A stretch of 64,000 nt of DNA from Rhabdophis nuchalis (lineage: Eukaryota > Chordata > Lepidosauria > Squamata > Natricidae): assembly GCA_039707465.1 (NCBI GenBank), contig CM077648.1:70265619-70329618 (forward strand). The letters run 5' to 3'. This document shows, one piece after another, positions 35,422-45,535 of the stretch. Both the position numbers and the translations under genes were made by a program. Every line of letters starts with the position of its first letter. Within the stretch, counting starts at the first letter, position 1. The notes under the pieces are model-generated. The model was not told the DNA's origin and did no database searches. It saw nothing but the letters and a program-made list of their open reading frames with translations.

Positions 35422-35854
35422 TGTCAGGTCTGCTTCTAACAATTACCAAGAAAGAATCCACTCAACTCCATTTTAAAAGAATTAAGAGTACTTTTACTGG
35501 TTATAAAAAGAACAGCATCGAGGTAAAGCAAGGTCTGAGACCCAAACGCGTGAAAGCATACATATCAATAATTGCCCAACCACTTTCCCCTAACAACCCC
35601 CGCCCCATTGTCCAATGCAAAATCCCCAGAGGCGTCATGTGGGTTCCATCCCCAGGAGCATCATCAGGATGGCATGCAAGACCATTGACCTTGACCACTG
35701 CGCGCCCAGTCAATGGTATGCGAAGTAGATGGTAATAACATACTCCTTTCTCCAAATAACCCTCCTGCACTATACAGTCCCATTCCCAAATACCAAAGCC
35801 CCTCCCTCCCCATTACAATGGCAGCCGAAGCAAGCAACAAAGTGGAGGCTGACA
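35422..35854 (-). repeat. Gypsy-1 3' LTR, 433 bp
   Basis: Plus-strand ends TGTCAGG and CTGACA, the short inverted TG...CA termini of an LTR. Preceded on the coding strand by the purine-rich ctggaggagggccgga, a good second-strand primer (polypurine tract). Confidence 0.85.
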
Positions 35855-35949
35855 TCCGGCCCTCCTCCAGAAAAGGGGAGTTATCCCTGTAAGGAAAAAG
35901 GGGGGGAGGGAAACAAGAAAAGGTTAACCATTAAAACATAGACACACGG

Positions 35950-36226
35950 TTAAGGCTGGTCAGGACACTTGGCATAAAACTTCTTCAAAAGTTTGGGGGC
36001 CCTAACATGGGATTTATCAACCCATTCAGTATGGGAAGGGGGAAAGTGTTTCCAAGCAACAAGGTATTGAACCTTATTACGTTGCCGCCTAGAGTCCAAA
36101 ATGTCTTTGACCTCAAAATGTTGTTCACCCTCAACCAAAATGGGAGCAGGAGGCGATGGTTGAGGTGGTTGAAGAGGGGAAGAACGTTCAGGTTTCAACA
36201 GATTCACATGAAATATCGAGTAGAGA
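35950..36226 (-). pseudogene. Gypsy-1 integrase C-terminal chromodomain
   Basis: Open frame to the pol stop at 35950-35952. 'EGEQHFEVKDILDSRRQRNK', 'VQYLVAWKHFPPSHTEWV' is a chromodomain with the aromatic cage region (Y-L-V-W, E-W). In related elements it tethers integrase to modified histones. Cut on its N-side by the HAL-like 4 target duplication. Confidence 0.82.
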
Positions 36227-36339
36227 AGAGGCGCAAGCCTTTTACTTTTTCAAAAAAGTACAATACAATACAATACATTAGCAGAATTGGAAGGGACCTT
36301 GTAGGTCTTCTAGTCCAACCCCCTGCGTGGGCAGGAACC

Positions 36340-39300
36340 TTATACCATTTCAGACAAATGGCTATCTAACATCTTTTTAAAGACTTCCATGGTTGGGGCA
36401 TTCACAACTTCTGGAGGCAAGCTGTTCCAGAAGTTAATTGTTCTTACTGTCAGGAAATTTCTCCTTAGTTCTAAGTTGCTTCTCTCCTTGATTAGTTTCC
36501 ACCCATTGCTTCTTGTCCTGCCCCCAGGTGCCTTGGAGAATAGTTTGACTCCCTCTTCTTTGTGGCACCCTCTGAGATATCGGAACACTGCTATCATGTC
36601 TCCCCTGGTCCTTCTCTTCATCAAGCTAGACATACCCAGCTCCTGCAGCCGTTCTTCATATGTCTTAGTCTCCAGTCCCCAAATCATCTTGGTTTATCTT
36701 CTCTGCACTCTTTCCAGAGTCTCCACGTCTTTTCTACATCGTGGCGACCAAAACTGTATGCAGTATTCCAAGTATGGCCTTACCAAGGCACCATACAGTG
36801 GCATTAACACTTCACGTGATCTAGATTCTATCCCTCTGTTTATGCAGCCTAGAACTGTGTTGGCTTTTTTGGCAGCTGCTGCACACTGCTGGCTCATATT
36901 TAAATGGTTGTCCACTAGGATTCCAAGATCCCTCTCACAGTTGCTACTATTGAGCAAGGTACCACCTATACTGTACTTGTGCATTTGGTTTTTCTTGCCT
37001 ATATGTAGGACCTTACTTTTTTCACAATTGAATTTCATTTTATTAGATAGTGCCCAATGTTCAAGTTTGTCTAGATCCTTCTGTATGTTAAGCCTATCTT
37101 CTGGAGTGTTGGCTATTCCTGCCAGCTTGGTGTCGTCTGCAAATTTGATGAGTTCCCCATTTATCCCTTCATCCAAATCGTTGATGAAGATGTTAAAGAG
37201 TACTGGGCCTAAAACAGAGCCTTGGGGGACTCCACTGCATACTTCCTTCCATGTAGATGCAGTTCCATTGAGGACTACACGTTGAGTGCGGTTGGTCAGC
37301 CAGTTGCGAATCCATTTGCTGGTGGTGCTGTCTAACCCACAATTTTCTACTTTATCTAATAGTAGGTTATGGTCTACTTTATCAAATGCCTTACTGAAGT
37401 CCAGGTAAATTGTATCAACAGCATTCCTCTGGTCCACTGATTTTGTCACTTTGTCAAAGAATGCAATTAGATTCGTCTGGCATGATCTGTTTTTGACAAA
37501 CCCATGTTGGCTTTTGGCTATTACTTTGTTTGCTTCTAGGTGTTCACTTATTTGTTGTTTAATTATCTTTTCCAGAATCTTTCCTGGTATTGAGGTCAGG
37601 CTGATGGGTCTATAGTTTCCTGGATCTGTTTTTTTTTCCTTTTTTGAAGATGGGAACCACATCAGCTCTTTTCCAGTCTTCTGGCAGTTCCCCGGTGCTC
37701 CAGGATCTCTGAAAGATATAGTTCAGTGGTTCTGAGATCTCGTCTGCCAGTTCCTTCAGAACCCTGGGGTGTAATCCATCCAGTCCTGGTGATTTGAACT
37801 CGTCCAGGGCAGACAGGTGCAAACTTACCATTTTCTTCCCTATTTCAACTTGTGTTCCTAACCTGATTTTTGTGGTGCTGTTTTTGATTGGTTGGACTGT
37901 TTTATCCCTTTGTGTAAAGACAGATGCAAAAAAAGAGTTAAATAGTTCTGCTTTCTCCCTGTTGCTTGTCATCTTCTTGCCATTTTCTCCCAGCAGTGGA
38001 CCAATTGTTTCCTTAACTTTTTTCTTATTTTTAACATGTTGGAAGAAGCTTTTTTTGTTATTTTTTACTTTTTTGGCAAGCTTTTCTTCATTGCGAGCCT
38101 TTTCTCATTCATTCCTCATTCTCTCACTCTTTCCTCATTCTTCATTGCGAGCCTTTCCTCACTTCATCTTTACAGGCTCGGGCTATTTGCTGATATTTTG
38201 CCTTAGTTATGTCCCCCTTTTCCCACTTTTTATATTTATCCTTTTTGTCTTTCAATTTGTCAGAGAGTTCTTTATGCAGCCATGCTGGTTTCTTTTGGGA
38301 ACTGTTATTTTTCTTCTTCATTGGTATTGCGCTGGACTGGGCTTTTATAATCTCATTTTTCAAAATTTCCCAAGCTTAATACAATACAACCTTGTAGGTC
38401 TTCTAGTCCAACCCCCTGCGTGGGCAGGAACCTTATACCATTTCAGACAAATGGCTATCTAACAACTTTTTAAAGACTTCCAGGGTTCTTGAGTTGTTTT
38501 CCCCTTGAGGATTCTCATCCATGGAATCCTTCCCAAGCTCTCTCTGAGTTTATTGAAATTAGCTCTCTTAAAGTCTAAGACTCTAGTTTGACTTTGTTCA
38601 ACTACTTTTGTTTGCATAATGTTGAATTCCAGTATTTCATGATCGCTTGCCCCCAAAGTTCCTGTAGCTTCTACACCTTCTATCATTTCCTCTCTGTTAG
38701 TGAGAATTAAGTCCAATATTGCTGATCCCCTTGTTCCCTTCTCTACCTTTTGGGAAACAAAGTTGTCTGCTAGGTTTGTTAGGAACCTGTTGGATCTTCC
38801 ACTTGGTGCAGAGTTGTTTCCCAATTGATGTCGGGGTAGTTAAAATCTCCCATTACTATTGTAGTGTGCTTCCTACATACCTTAGTTAGCTGGTTAGCAA
38901 AAAGTTCATCCACTTCCTCTGCTTGGTTGGGTGGCCTGTAGTATAGACCTATGACAATATCATCCCCCCCCCAACCTTTAATATTGACCCAAATACATTC
39001 AAGATAGTTCTCATCATTGTTGTGCTCTATTTCTGTAGAGATGTAATTATTTCTTATATATAGTGCAACTCCACCTCCTCTTTTATTTGGTCTATTTCTT
39101 TTAAATAATTTAAATCCTTCTAGCTGTATGTTCCATTTGTGGGTTTCGTCCCACCAAGTTTCTGTAATGGCAACAATATCGTATCTGCCCTCATTTACTT
39201 GAATTTCTAATTCACCCTGTTTATTCCTCATACTCTGTGCATTGGTGTATAGACATTTGAGTCCATTTTGATTGACCCTGTGTTTACTGTCTACGAAACC

Positions 39301-39366
39301 TGTGTTATGCCTGACTATGGTTCTCTTTGCCCCTATTTCTTTGCCACTTGTATGGTTCATGTACAT
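36340..39366 (-). pseudogene. CR1 ORF2: endonuclease and reverse transcriptase
   Basis: Endonuclease 38779-39366 ('TNAQSMRNKQGELE', 'AITETWWDE', 'IVMGDFNYPDINW', then 'LGASDHEILEF' in the next frame). Linker 38142-38363. RT 36694-37972: 'SPGLDGLHPRVLKEL', 'NYRPISLTSIPGKILEKII', motif A 'TIYLDFSKAFDKVDH', motif B 'GVPQGSVLGPVLFNIF', motif C 'FADDTKLAG', 'YLEYCIQFWSP'. C-terminus 36340-36687. At least four frameshifts or stops, plus a 115-bp CR1 3'-end insertion at 38377, prevent expression of one protein. Confidence 0.85.
38377..38490 (-). mobile_element. Short CR1 3'-end copy nested in CR1 ORF2
   Basis: ~114 bases repeating the CR1 3' terminus (ending ttgtattgtatt on the minus strand), same orientation as the host CR1. 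Removing it rejoins the codons 'GKTTQ' and 'WEILKNEIIKAQ' in frame. A severely 5'-truncated retroposed copy. Confidence 0.85.
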
Positions 39367-39524
39367 GGTATGGCACTCACTGTTAATTGTTTGGTTTTGC
39401 TTGACAGCAGTGTTGATAATATTACCCGCACAAATATCTATGTTACATACACTGATAACCCTATGAATTTTAGTTTGCTGGGGACAGAAATGTTCTATAT
39501 CTATTGATTCTCTGTCCCCACTAT

Positions 39525-40553
39525 TCAGTTTAAATGTTTAGCCAGGAAATCTGTGAATTTAATGCCAAGTAACTCAGTCCCTTTCTTGGATGGGTGCAAA
39601 CCATCTCTTTTGTACAGTTTATCATTGGACCAGCTGCAGGCATCATGACTAATAAGACCAAAGCCTTCCTTTTTACACCACTCCTTTAGCCACACATTAA
39701 ACTCTGCTATGCGCTGGCCCTTTCCTTTTTGTTCCTTGTATACTGGTATAACCTCTGAGAAGATAAGCCTACAACCTGTACTACTAAGTTCGTACCCCAA
39801 ACTCTGGAAATCATTCTGCACAGAAGCTACATCTTTTTGGGACAGATCATTTGTGCCAAGATGTATAATAGCATCAACTTCACAGTCCTTACTTGCATTC
39901 TTGACTATCTTAAGAATACGCCTCTTGTCTCTGCTGGCTGTAGCACCCGGCAAATATATGACCTCTTTCAAAACCTCCATATCCTTACCTAAGTTTACAT
40001 CCCTTACGATTGAGTCACCAATCAGGAGGTGACATCTCTTTTTGGGTACCTTGCTCTTGTTGTGTGACTGATGCATGATCCCTGGTTCACACTTTTGCAT
40101 TTCTGAAGTAGGTTCTTCACTTTGGACCACAATCCCCTGCTTATTTGAGTCGTCATTATTACCTTGACCTGTCACTTTAGTGTCCCCATTAAGATCAGCA
40201 AGGGCGCTATATCTGTTATGCTGGGACACAGCAAAAGTTTTGTGTTTGTGGGTCACAGCTCTCACCCTGCCAGATCCCACAGTTGTCCAGGCTGCTCTTC
40301 TTCTGTGGGATCTTTGCGGTAGAGGAGGCTGGTAGTGTGGCATCTCCACTGGGTGGAATGGCCGAATTGGACACTTAATTTCTGCCTGGAGAGCACAAAT
40401 TACAGATTCAAGATATGTGATGTGTCTATGTAATCTATTAATTTGTCTGCAAGGGGGACAGTATCCAAATTTGAAAAGAGTACTGCGGAAGACAGGTGCA
40501 AAACAGTTATTACATTGAACTAAGCCAGTCATTTTGAAATAAAATACAATCAC
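39525..40553 (-). CDS. CR1 ORF1 protein with SGNH esterase domain, intact
   Basis: 342 codons, ATG to stop, uninterrupted. N-terminus has a Cys cluster ('CNNCFAPVF', 'FGYCPPC') like a zinc/PHD-type finger, then a predicted coiled coil ('LHRHITYLESVICALQAEI'), a variable linker, and from residue ~175 an SGNH/GDSL hydrolase: block I 'LLIGDSIVRDV' (nucleophile Ser), block III 'AIIHLGTNDL', block V 'DGLHPSKKG' (catalytic Asp/His). This layout is known for CR1-group ORF1p; the esterase may act on lipid or acetyl esters. All catalytic residues are visible. Confidence 0.88.
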   Translation of the reverse strand: MIVFYFKMTGLVQCNNCFAPVFRSTLFKFGYCPPCRQINRLHRHITYLESVICALQAEIKCPIRPFHPVEMPHYQPPLPQRSHRRRAAWTTVGSGRVRAVTHKHKTFAVSQHNRYSALADLNGDTKVTGQGNNDDSNKQGIVVQSEEPTSEMQKCEPGIMHQSHNKSKVPKKRCHLLIGDSIVRDVNLGKDMEVLKEVIYLPGATASRDKRRILKIVKNASKDCEVDAIIHLGTNDLSQKDVASVQNDFQSLGYELSSTGCRLIFSEVIPVYKEQKGKGQRIAEFNVWLKEWCKKEGFGLISHDACSWSNDKLYKRDGLHPSKKGTELLGIKFTDFLAKHLN

Positions 40554-40659
40554 AGTCTTAAGCGCACAAATCTAGAATGTATTATTTCTATTTTTGCTTT
40601 ATAGATACGTTCGACCTCTGTGTTTCTTGGCCTCCCCTCTCTCTTGGCCAGAAACTCCT

Positions 40660-40885
40660 CCCTCTAGCCTGGGGAAATGAGAAATGAGCCTGGGGAAATG
40701 AGAAATGAGCCTGGGGAAATGAGAAATGGGGAAATAAGTTCTACCTTTCACTTCTCCCCCCCTCCACACAGCCAGAAGCTCCTCCCTCTAGCCTCAAGAA
40801 GTTCAAAATGGGGAAATAGGTTTTACCTTTCTCTTCTCCCCCTCCACACAGACAGAAGCTCCTCCCTCTAGCCTCAAGTAGTTCA
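40660..40885 (-). repeat. Tandem repeats at CR1 5' end
   Basis: Two ~82-base units ('agaagctcctccctctagcc', then 'aggttttacctttctcttct') plus three short units of 'atgagcctggggaaatgaga'. They lie upstream of ORF1, where a promoter would be expected. Confidence 0.75.
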
Positions 40886-41190
40886 AAAAAAATATGACTC
40901 AATCCTGGAGGAAGAAAATGGGGGAACGGGAGGGGCCATGGCACCACCCTCTGATGGGAGGGAGGATGAGGATACAATATTTACAAGACTCAGATTACAA
41001 AAATGATTTCCTTTAATATACTGTAACTTTTTCTTTCGGATGTTTTGTAGAAACATTTTACTGAATGCATGAATTTTATGAAATGATACATATGTAACTC
41101 CTGCCACCTTAAATAGAAAAATAATTAATCTTTGTATGAAGCCTTGGAGGCGGCCTGCACCTCCGATATGGATGCCTCTAAAATATTCTT

Positions 41191-41801
41191 TTACACCCTA
41201 TATACCTTTTCCCTGTAAAAAATTGTTAAAACCAATAAAACTTTTTTTGCATGAAATATTGAGTAGAGACGTCGGAGAGTCTTAGGCAAGTCCAGCTTAA
41301 CGGAAATCGAACTAATGATCTTAATAATCGGGAACGGACCCACATACTTAGGCCCAAGTTTCTTTTTGAGTGGTTTGCAGAAACCTCGTAGAGAGAAATA
41401 CACGATCTCCCACTTTGTACTGTGGCGGCTGGGTCCGTTTCTTATCTGCCTGTTTCTTATGAGACTGGTGGGTGTCATCTAAAGTTTTACGTGCAATGGG
41501 CCAAAACTTTGAAAGTTGAGCACTCCATTCTGAGAGGGATACTATCTTGGGCGTCTCCTGAGGCAACTCAGGGATTGGAACAAAGTCCTGGCCGTAAACC
41601 ACTTTGAACGGGGTCATTCCAGTGCTACTATGCACTGAGTTATTGTAAGCTACCTTGGCATGAGGTAACAGTTCAGCCCAATTATCCTGTTGGTAGTTTA
41701 TGAAACAAGAAAGATACTGCTCCAAACCAAAATTTCACAAGCCCCATTAGTCTGAGGGTGGTGGGCGGAGCTTAAACCTTGGGCGGAGCCAATCAACTTC
41801 A
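41191..41801 (-). pseudogene. Gypsy-1 integrase C-terminal half
   Basis: 'NNSVHSSTGMTPFKVVYGQ' and 'YKVGDRVFLSTRFLQTT' (41348-41725), then 'KKLGPKYVGPFPIIKII' in another frame (41191-41478): the core end and the SH3-like/GPY-F domain. The core 'SSAHHPQTNG' (41735-41780) precedes them. Frameshifted, and cut by HAL-like 3. Confidence 0.8.
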
Positions 41802-41815
41802 AGAACTCCTTCCAG
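41802..41815. repeat. 14-bp target-site duplication of HAL-like 3, left copy
   Basis: agaactccttccag is repeated exactly at 43817-43830. Confidence 0.93.
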
Positions 41816-41840
41816 GACTTCCTTCCGGTTTCCCGTAGGC

Positions 41841-41868
41841 GGCGGACGAGTCTTGGGACTCGTCCGCC
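41841..41868 (+). other. 5'-terminal hairpin of HAL-like 3
   Basis: Perfect 12-bp stem ggcggacgagtc / gactcgtccgcc with loop ttgg, extendable by a C-G pair. Located 25 bases from the element's start. Confidence 0.85.
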
Positions 41869-42690
41869 GTTTTGTTCCTTCTACGGCCCCCAATGGGCAG
41901 GGAGTTCCTTCTAAAGGACTCCCGCTGTACGGTCGGCTTGCTGGAAATCTCCCCATCCCGACGGTGGTCGGGGGGGTCCTTGTCTTCGACCCAGGCGTGG
42001 GAGAACATGCTGCGGGGGGCTTGGTTCCCTTTGCCGATGGAGGATCGGAACATCTAATTGCTTTCGAGAGGGCTGAATCGCTGGAGTTGGAGGCAACACC
42101 GAGACTCCTGGTTATAGAGTGGATTGTGAGTGAATTTATTTTATTGCTTGCAACTTTTGCCTTGAAAGAAGATGGAGGGGGGAGTTTGTAAAAAAAAACC
42201 TTGGATTGGAAAAAAAGCGGTGTTTTAACAATGCTCCTCAGGCTTGAGGAAGTGGAGAAATCACCATCCGAATTTCTTTAAACGATAGTGAAAGTCTTTC
42301 CGGAATGATCGTTGGATACTTAGTATCGAAGTCTGGCAACAAAGAAACAATTTTTACTTGCTAATTCCCGGTGGCTTCCAGATGGGCGGGGGAAGATGGC
42401 GTTCCTTTGTTCTCATGAGACATACTTTTCATGGAAAACTGCTGACATTCCCTTGTGCTCGGGACTGCCTTTCTCTCTTTATTAATGATTGCATGTAAAT
42501 GATTAATTCGACCTTTCCCTGAAGTGCCTTCTTCTTTTTCTTTTTATTTGATTGCTTGAAGAAATTGGTTTCTCTCTGGACTCAAATTAGACAAAATTGT
42601 GACTTTGTTTATTGGAATTTGCTCATACCCTGTCTCACTGATTCCTCTTCAGCAGACGCCATTTTACCGACAAAGACTTAAATCTTTCAT

Positions 42691-43570
42691 CATGGCTTCA
42701 AAGAAGCAGACGCATCAACCTAAAATCACCTCGATGTTACCTGAAAAATCAGATACGGATGCTAAATTAGCAGCAATGGATGAAACACTTCAGAACATTA
42801 TGAAAGAAATCAAAGAAATGTGAAAGGACCATGTCAGTTCTAAATTAGAACTTTTAGAGGTACAGAAGAAATTAATGGAAAATACGCAAAAGACTGATGA
42901 GCTGGAGGTGGGGTTGGCTGGGACAAGGGGAGAGCTTAAAAGTATTAATAATGAAATAGGGGATTTAACTGGTCATATGTCTAGGATGGATTTTGAAAGG
43001 ATGTCATATTTTTTAAGATTTCAGAACGTTCCTGAGATAAGCGGTGAAGATTTAACTGATTTAATGTGCACAATTTTAGCAGATTATGTACAAAAGCCTA
43101 AAGAAGATATTAGGGGGGTCATAGATCTGATATATAGAATAAATTCAGCATATGCCAGGATAAATGAAGTACCCAGAGAGATCCATATTAAATTTGTAAG
43201 GAGGTCGACAAGGGAAAGGATCCTGAGGGCGCAGAGAGTCAGTCCTTTAATTTACCAGCAGAAAGAGATTGCCATCTTGAAACAGATCCCGAAAAAGATT
43301 AGAGAGGTAAGAAGGAAGTATTCCTTCTTGTCTAAAAGGTTATTTAAACAGGGGGTTTGGTTCAAGTGGGTGATGCCAGAGGGAATGTTGGTGTTCTGGG
43401 AGGGAGGAAGAGTAAGAATTAAAACAATTGCAGAGGCGGAAGCCTTTCTTAAAAAACATTCCTCAATCCTGGAGGATGAAAATGGGGGAGCAGAGGGTGC
43501 TGCGGCCCCGCCCACTGGGGGCCAGGGAGAAGAAGATACAATTGCCAAAAGACTTAGATCTCAAAAGTGA
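42691..43570 (+). pseudogene. HAL-like 3 ORF1 with a single nonsense codon
   Basis: Starts at ATG 42691 ('ASKKQTHQPKITSMLPEK'). A TGA at 42821-42823 interrupts the coiled-coil region; the same frame is otherwise open to 43570 (~293 codons). Downstream: 'MSYFLRFQNVPEI' (RRM), 'REIHIKFVRRSTRE', 'FKWVMPEGMLVFWEGGRVR', tail 'AKRLRSQK'. Except for the stop it is as complete as the intact HAL-like 2 protein, with a different N-terminus. Confidence 0.85.
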
Positions 43571-43871
43571 CTTTATTTTAGTAGTTTAACTTTTGTTTGG
43601 ATGTTTATACATGATTGTTAGCATAGATTTTACAATGATATATTTGCATTTCTTTCCACTTTGTAGTACAATTGAAAATTATGTATTATCTATATTTTGT
43701 TATGAAGCCTCGAAAGGGGTCGACTTCGACGTGAAAGTTCTCACAATATTTTTCTCACACCATACCCTTACCCTATTTGTAAAAAAATTCTAAAACCCAA
43801 TAAAACTTTTTCAAATAGAACTCCTTCCAGAAGTGGGAGGTGAATTGAACCCCTCTGTCAGAAATTATGCG

Positions 43872-44215
43872 TGTCAGGACTGCCTCTAACGATGACCAAG
43901 AAAAGGTCCACTCAAATCCATTTTAGAGATTTAAGAGTACTTTTACTGGTTGCGAAAAGAATGCAGCAAAGGTAAAGCAAGGTCTGAGATATTTGCGCAC
44001 TAAAGCATACATATCAATAAATGTCCAACCCCTTTCCCCCCACAACCCCACAACCTACTGTCCAATGCAAAACCCCTTTGGTTGTCATGTGGGTTGCGTC
44101 TTCAGGAACATCATCAGAATGACATGCAAGACCATTGACCTTGACCACTGCGCGGTACCAGCTCCTGGAATGCGAAGTAGCTGGCGAGACCATTCTCCCA
44201 TCTCCAAATCACAAT
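43872..44215 (-). repeat. Gypsy LTR fragment inside Gypsy-1 integrase
   Basis: ~344 bases similar to the LTR at 35422-35854, beginning at the same TGTCAGG, but lacking its last ~90 bases. It separates integrase codons 'RLHGVPRHIV' from 'ISDRGVQF'. Partial solo LTR or recombination product; no clear target duplication. Confidence 0.7.
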
Positions 44216-44820
44216 GTGCCTCGGTACTCCATGCAACCGATAGATATGGGAAACAAACAACCTAGCTAATGTTCTGGCTGACGGGATTTTGGAACAAGGT
44301 ATAAAATGAACCTGTTTTGAGAATAGGTTAGTAACAACCCAGATGACAGTGTAACCGAGGCTGTTAGGCAGATCCACAACGAAATCCGTAGATATTTCTT
44401 TCCACGGAGCCTCAGGACGTGCAACAGTCTGGAGGAGGCCCTGACGTTTCGTCGCAGCACAAACGGGGCAACTCGCAATGTAGGATTCAATGTCTTTCTT
44501 TAATGAAGGCCACCAAAACTGTCTTTTAATCAGATGTAGAATCTTGACAAATCCAAAATGGCCCGCCATCTAGAATCGTGGGCCCGTTGAAGAACTAGTG
44601 GCTTCAGACTAGCAGGAACATACAATTTAGCACCAATCCAAGGTAATCCATCTTTCAAGGTGCAGTCACCTGAATGTGATTTAAACCAGTCATCAGACTG
44701 AAGTCCTTCCTTAATCTTCATTATCAGATCAGCAGGGACATCCAAATTCACGGAACTTTGGCTCCTAGTAACGACAGTAGCTGCAAGATTCTGTGCGGGA
44801 ATGACAGGTTGTACCACAGT
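44216..44820 (-). pseudogene. Gypsy-1 integrase N-terminal half
   Basis: 'AGHFGFVKILHLIKRQFWWP' and 'SYIASCPVCAATK' form the HHCC zinc finger; 'WKEISTDFVVDLP' carries the first catalytic Asp; 'TNLFSKQVHFIPC' and 'LFVSHIYRLHGVPRHIV' follow. A frameshift near 44560 separates the linker at 44530-44817. Confidence 0.8.
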
Positions 44821-44839
44821 CAGTTAAGAGCTGTTATAT

Positions 44840-45535
44840 TGGGGAAGTCTCGATAAGGCATCCACCATAAAATTCTTTTTAAAAAAAAACTGGAATATAC
44901 TTGAGGGTGAAATTAAAACGATTGAAATGCTGAGACCAACGGAGTTGTTTACGTGGGGTCTTTAAGGCTTCCAAGTTTTTATGATCAGTCTATACCTCAA
45001 ATGGTTGAGTGGTGCCCTCCAGAAAATGGCGCCAAGTTATGAGCCCAACGTACAGCAAACACCTCTTTCTCTCAAATTTCCCGTCTTCTATTGGTGTCAG
45101 TGAGCTTGCGTGAGGTGTAAGTGCATGGTTGTAATTGTCCATTGGAGTTCTTTTGTAACAACACTGCCCCCACTGCCACATTACTAGCGTCAGCTTGAAT
45201 AACAATGTCGGGACGTTTCAACACAGGTTCAGACGCAAAAAGTCTTTTCAGTTTTTCGAAAGCAGCTTGACATTCCATAGTCCAATTGAGAGGTTTACTC
45301 AGCCTTGACTTGACATCCCCTTTAGTCTTTAAAAGGTTTGTAATAGGTAGGGCCATACTGGCGAAAGAGGGGATCAATTGGCAATAAAAGTTAGCAAACC
45401 CCAAGAAGCTTTGTAGTTGTTTCCGGGTGCGAGGAGGTGCCCATTCAGTAACAGCCCGGACTTTAGCTGGGTCCATCTCAATAACCTCACTGGATATGTG
45501 GTAGCCGAAATAATCTACTTTGCTCTGATGAGCAA
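44840..45535 (-). pseudogene. Gypsy-1 RT thumb and RNase H
   Basis: 'VDYFGYHISSE', 'QLQSFLGFANFYCQLIPSF' (RT thumb), 'AFEKLKRLF', then RNase H 'VIQADASNVAVGAVLLQ' (first Asp). The second part continues in another frame as 'LITWRHFLEGTTQPFEV' near 44990-45080. The RT catalytic palm is missing: the element stops at ~45535, where plus-strand Gypsy-2 begins. Confidence 0.8.

Larger units (their letters stand above)
36257..40885 (-). mobile_element. Near-full-length CR1 (L3-like) LINE
   Basis: Minus strand: tandem 5' repeats (40660-40885), intact ORF1 (40553 to 39525), disrupted ORF2 (39366 to 36340), and a 3'UTR ending in 'ggttggactagaagacc' and a few attgt units (36257-36275). ~4.6 kb. It splits HAL-like 4, so it is the younger insertion. 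Confidence 0.88.
36227..41249 (+). mobile_element. HAL-like 4: 5'-truncated copy, split by CR1
   Basis: Sequence 36227-36256 ('agaggcgcaagcctttt') matches the end of HAL-like ORF1, interrupted by the CR1, and resumes at ~40885 ('ctcaatcctggaggaag') to the 3' end (AATAAA, 41234-41239; tail 41241-41248). Flanked by a 20-bp duplication of Gypsy-1 sequence with one mismatch, starting catgaaatat (36207-36226 and 41250-41269). A truncated but normal target-primed insertion. Confidence 0.75.
41816..43816 (+). mobile_element. HAL-like 3: full-length ORF1-only L1-like element
   Basis: 2001 bp between exact 14-bp duplications. 5'UTR 41816-42690 with a strong hairpin near the start, ORF1 42691-43570 with one nonsense codon, 3'UTR ~245 bases with AATAAA (43799-43804) and a short tail. 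Same length and order as HAL-like 2, no ORF2, inserted in Gypsy-1 integrase. 3' half nearly identical to HAL-like 1. Confidence 0.88.
35422..45535 (-). mobile_element. Gypsy-1: chromodomain Ty3/Gypsy retrotransposon, split and partial
   Basis: Coding-strand order is right to left: RT end/RNase H (45072-45535), connection (44820-45070), integrase zinc finger and core (44216-44815, 43817-43871, 41700-41815), integrase C-terminus (41250-41700), chromodomain (35950-36226), polypurine tract (35855-35870), 3' LTR (35422-35854). Insertions: HAL-like 4 with CR1 at 36227-41249, HAL-like 3 at 41816-43816, an LTR piece at 43872-44215. Gag, protease, most of RT and the 5' LTR are missing. All frames are interrupted. 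Confidence 0.82.

Noticed and set aside
36389..37285. 298-codon plus-strand open frame
   Set aside because: Exact antisense of CR1 reverse transcriptase, which has recognisable RT motifs on the other strand.
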